A stretch of DNA of 5,667 nucleotides from an uncultured Bacteroidales bacterium (GTDB taxonomy: Bacteria; Bacteroidota; Bacteroidia; Bacteroidales; Muribaculaceae): assembly GCA_949123685.1 (NCBI GenBank), contig CASBHZ010000125.1, positions 1-5,667 of the forward strand, written 5' to 3'. Shown in pieces: positions 4,795-5,667 of this stretch. Both the position numbers and the translations under genes were made by a program. Numbering within the stretch: position 1 is the first letter of the stretch; every line of letters starts with the position of its first letter. A model generated the notes under the pieces. It searched no databases. It was not told the DNA's origin and saw only the letters and a list, made by a program, of their open reading frames with translations.

Positions 4795-4824
4795 AAATAT
4801 AAACCAGCTAAAAATAAAACTACT

Positions 4825-5667
4825 ATGGCAGTTAGTATAGAAGATATCAAAAAATTGCGCAATATGACCGGCGCAGGTATGATGGACTGCAAGAACGCCC
4901 TCGCAGAGACAGAAGGCGATATCCAGGCAGCTATAGAGATCATCCGCAAGAAAGGTCAGGCTGTTGCCGCTAAACGCGAAGACCGTCAGGCTTCAGAAGG
5001 ATGTGTCCTCTCTGCTGTTAAAGAGAATTTCGCAGCTATCGTAGCTTTGAAATGCGAGACTGACTTCGTTGCCAAGAACGAGTCTTTCCGTGCCCTCACC
5101 AAGCAGATCCTTGATGCAGCTGTTGCTGCCGGTGCAAAAACTCTTGACGAGGTTAAAGCCCTCAAGCTTGACGACCGCACTGTTGAGGAGCATATCACAG
5201 ACGAGATCGGCAAGACCGGTGAGAAGATGGAACTCGGTGCTTACGAATGCATCGTTGCTCCCAGCGTGGCTGCTTATGACCACCTCGGCAACAAGCTTGC
5301 AACTATCGTAGGTTTCAACCTCGAAGGCGTATCTGCCGAGATTGGCAAAGAGGTTGCAATGCAGGTAGCCGCAATGAATCCTGTTGCTGTTAACCGCGAG
5401 GCTGTTCCCGCTGCCGTTATCGAGGAAGAGAAAAATGTAGCTATCGAAAAAACCAAGACTGAGCAAGTTAACAAGGCTGTAGAAGCAGCCCTGAAGAAAG
5501 CAGGTTTCAATCCTAACCATTTCGACAGCGACGATCATATCGCATCCAACATCACCAAGGGCTGGATCACAGAGGAGGATGCTGCCAAGGCTCGCGAAAT
5601 CATGGCAGAGGCTGCAGAAAAGAAAGCTGCAAACCTTCCCCAGCAGATGATCGACAACATCGTTAAC
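4825..5667 (+). CDS. tsf: Elongation factor Ts, 3' end beyond the window
   Basis: The open frame runs from ATG 4825 to the last base without a stop, giving 281 residues; the family in Bacteroidales has about 330, so roughly the last 50 are missing. The N-terminal UBA-like domain reads VSIEDIKKLRNMTGAGMMDCKNAL (3-26), with the AL-x-E-x-x-GD pattern (25-32). The motif TDFVAKNE (79-86) places D80 and F81, the residues that displace the magnesium ion from EF-Tu, at the same numbers as in E. coli. A core subdomain follows, and the C-terminal part has GWITEEDAAKAREIMAEAAEKK. EF-Ts is the cytoplasmic nucleotide exchange factor that turns EF-Tu-GDP into EF-Tu-GTP. No separate promoter is visible, so expression depends on readthrough from rpsB. 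Confidence 0.97.
   Translation, partial: MAVSIEDIKKLRNMTGAGMMDCKNALAETEGDIQAAIEIIRKKGQAVAAKREDRQASEGCVLSAVKENFAAIVALKCETDFVAKNESFRALTKQILDAAVAAGAKTLDEVKALKLDDRTVEEHITDEIGKTGEKMELGAYECIVAPSVAAYDHLGNKLATIVGFNLEGVSAEIGKEVAMQVAAMNPVAVNREAVPAAVIEEEKNVAIEKTKTEQVNKAVEAALKKAGFNPNHFDSDDHIASNITKGWITEEDAAKAREIMAEAAEKKAANLPQQMIDNIVN

Noticed and set aside
4795..4824. Promoter dedicated to tsf
   Set aside because: No TAnnTTTG or TTTG element is present in the 30 bases between the T tract and the ATG.
4993..5538. Minus-strand open frame of 181 codons opposite tsf
   Set aside because: It is a long antisense frame within a strongly codon-biased gene. The predicted product has no known motif, and tsf is certain on the plus strand.

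Overview
This window looks like chromosomal DNA from a member of the Bacteroidales, probably Muribaculaceae-like. The family-level placement is an inference. The evidence is the gene order rplM-rpsI-rpsB-tsf, promoters that fit the Bacteroidetes pattern TTTG-N19-TAnnTTTG instead of the usual -35/-10, start codons without clear Shine-Dalgarno sequences, and protein details such as the MDTLSYKT start of L13 and the DLREQVYDF segment of the stomatin homologue. No mobile element, CRISPR array, tRNA or rRNA is visible.

The left half (about 193-2602) is on the minus strand. In transcription order it holds a HEPN protein with the RX4HXY motif (HepT type), a minimal nucleotidyltransferase with GSX10DXD (MntA type), a short NfeD protein and a stomatin/QmcA-type SPFH protein. 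hepT and mntA overlap by 11 bases if mntA starts at its ATG, and mntA and nfeD are 9 bases apart, so the first three are probably one transcription unit. The SPFH gene lies 216 bases further on and may also have its own promoter. HepT/MntA is a toxin-antitoxin pair in which MntA AMPylates HepT. NfeD and SPFH proteins are a conserved membrane pair.

The right half (2774-5667) is on the plus strand. A near-consensus promoter and a leader of about 110 bases with a hairpin lead into rplM (GTG start), rpsI, rpsB and tsf. tsf is cut off by the window end. A strong terminator-like hairpin with a T tract lies between rpsB and tsf and could set the ratio of EF-Ts to ribosomal proteins. The two halves diverge from a 317-base region (2603-2919) that carries promoters for both sides.

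The main structure not explained by genes is a set of three intergenic blocks: 53-200 after the SPFH gene, 1202-1395 after nfeD, and 4730-4794 after rpsB. Each is built from degenerate copies of a short unit (TTAATGG/TTAATAA, TTAGGC, AAGGNCCTT), each has inverted copies able to fold, and each begins at or within a few bases of the upstream gene's stop codon. The units differ, but the architecture is shared. I see no clearly new protein system. The best leads are these repeats, the coupling of a HEPN/MNT pair to nfeD-SPFH, and the rplM leader.
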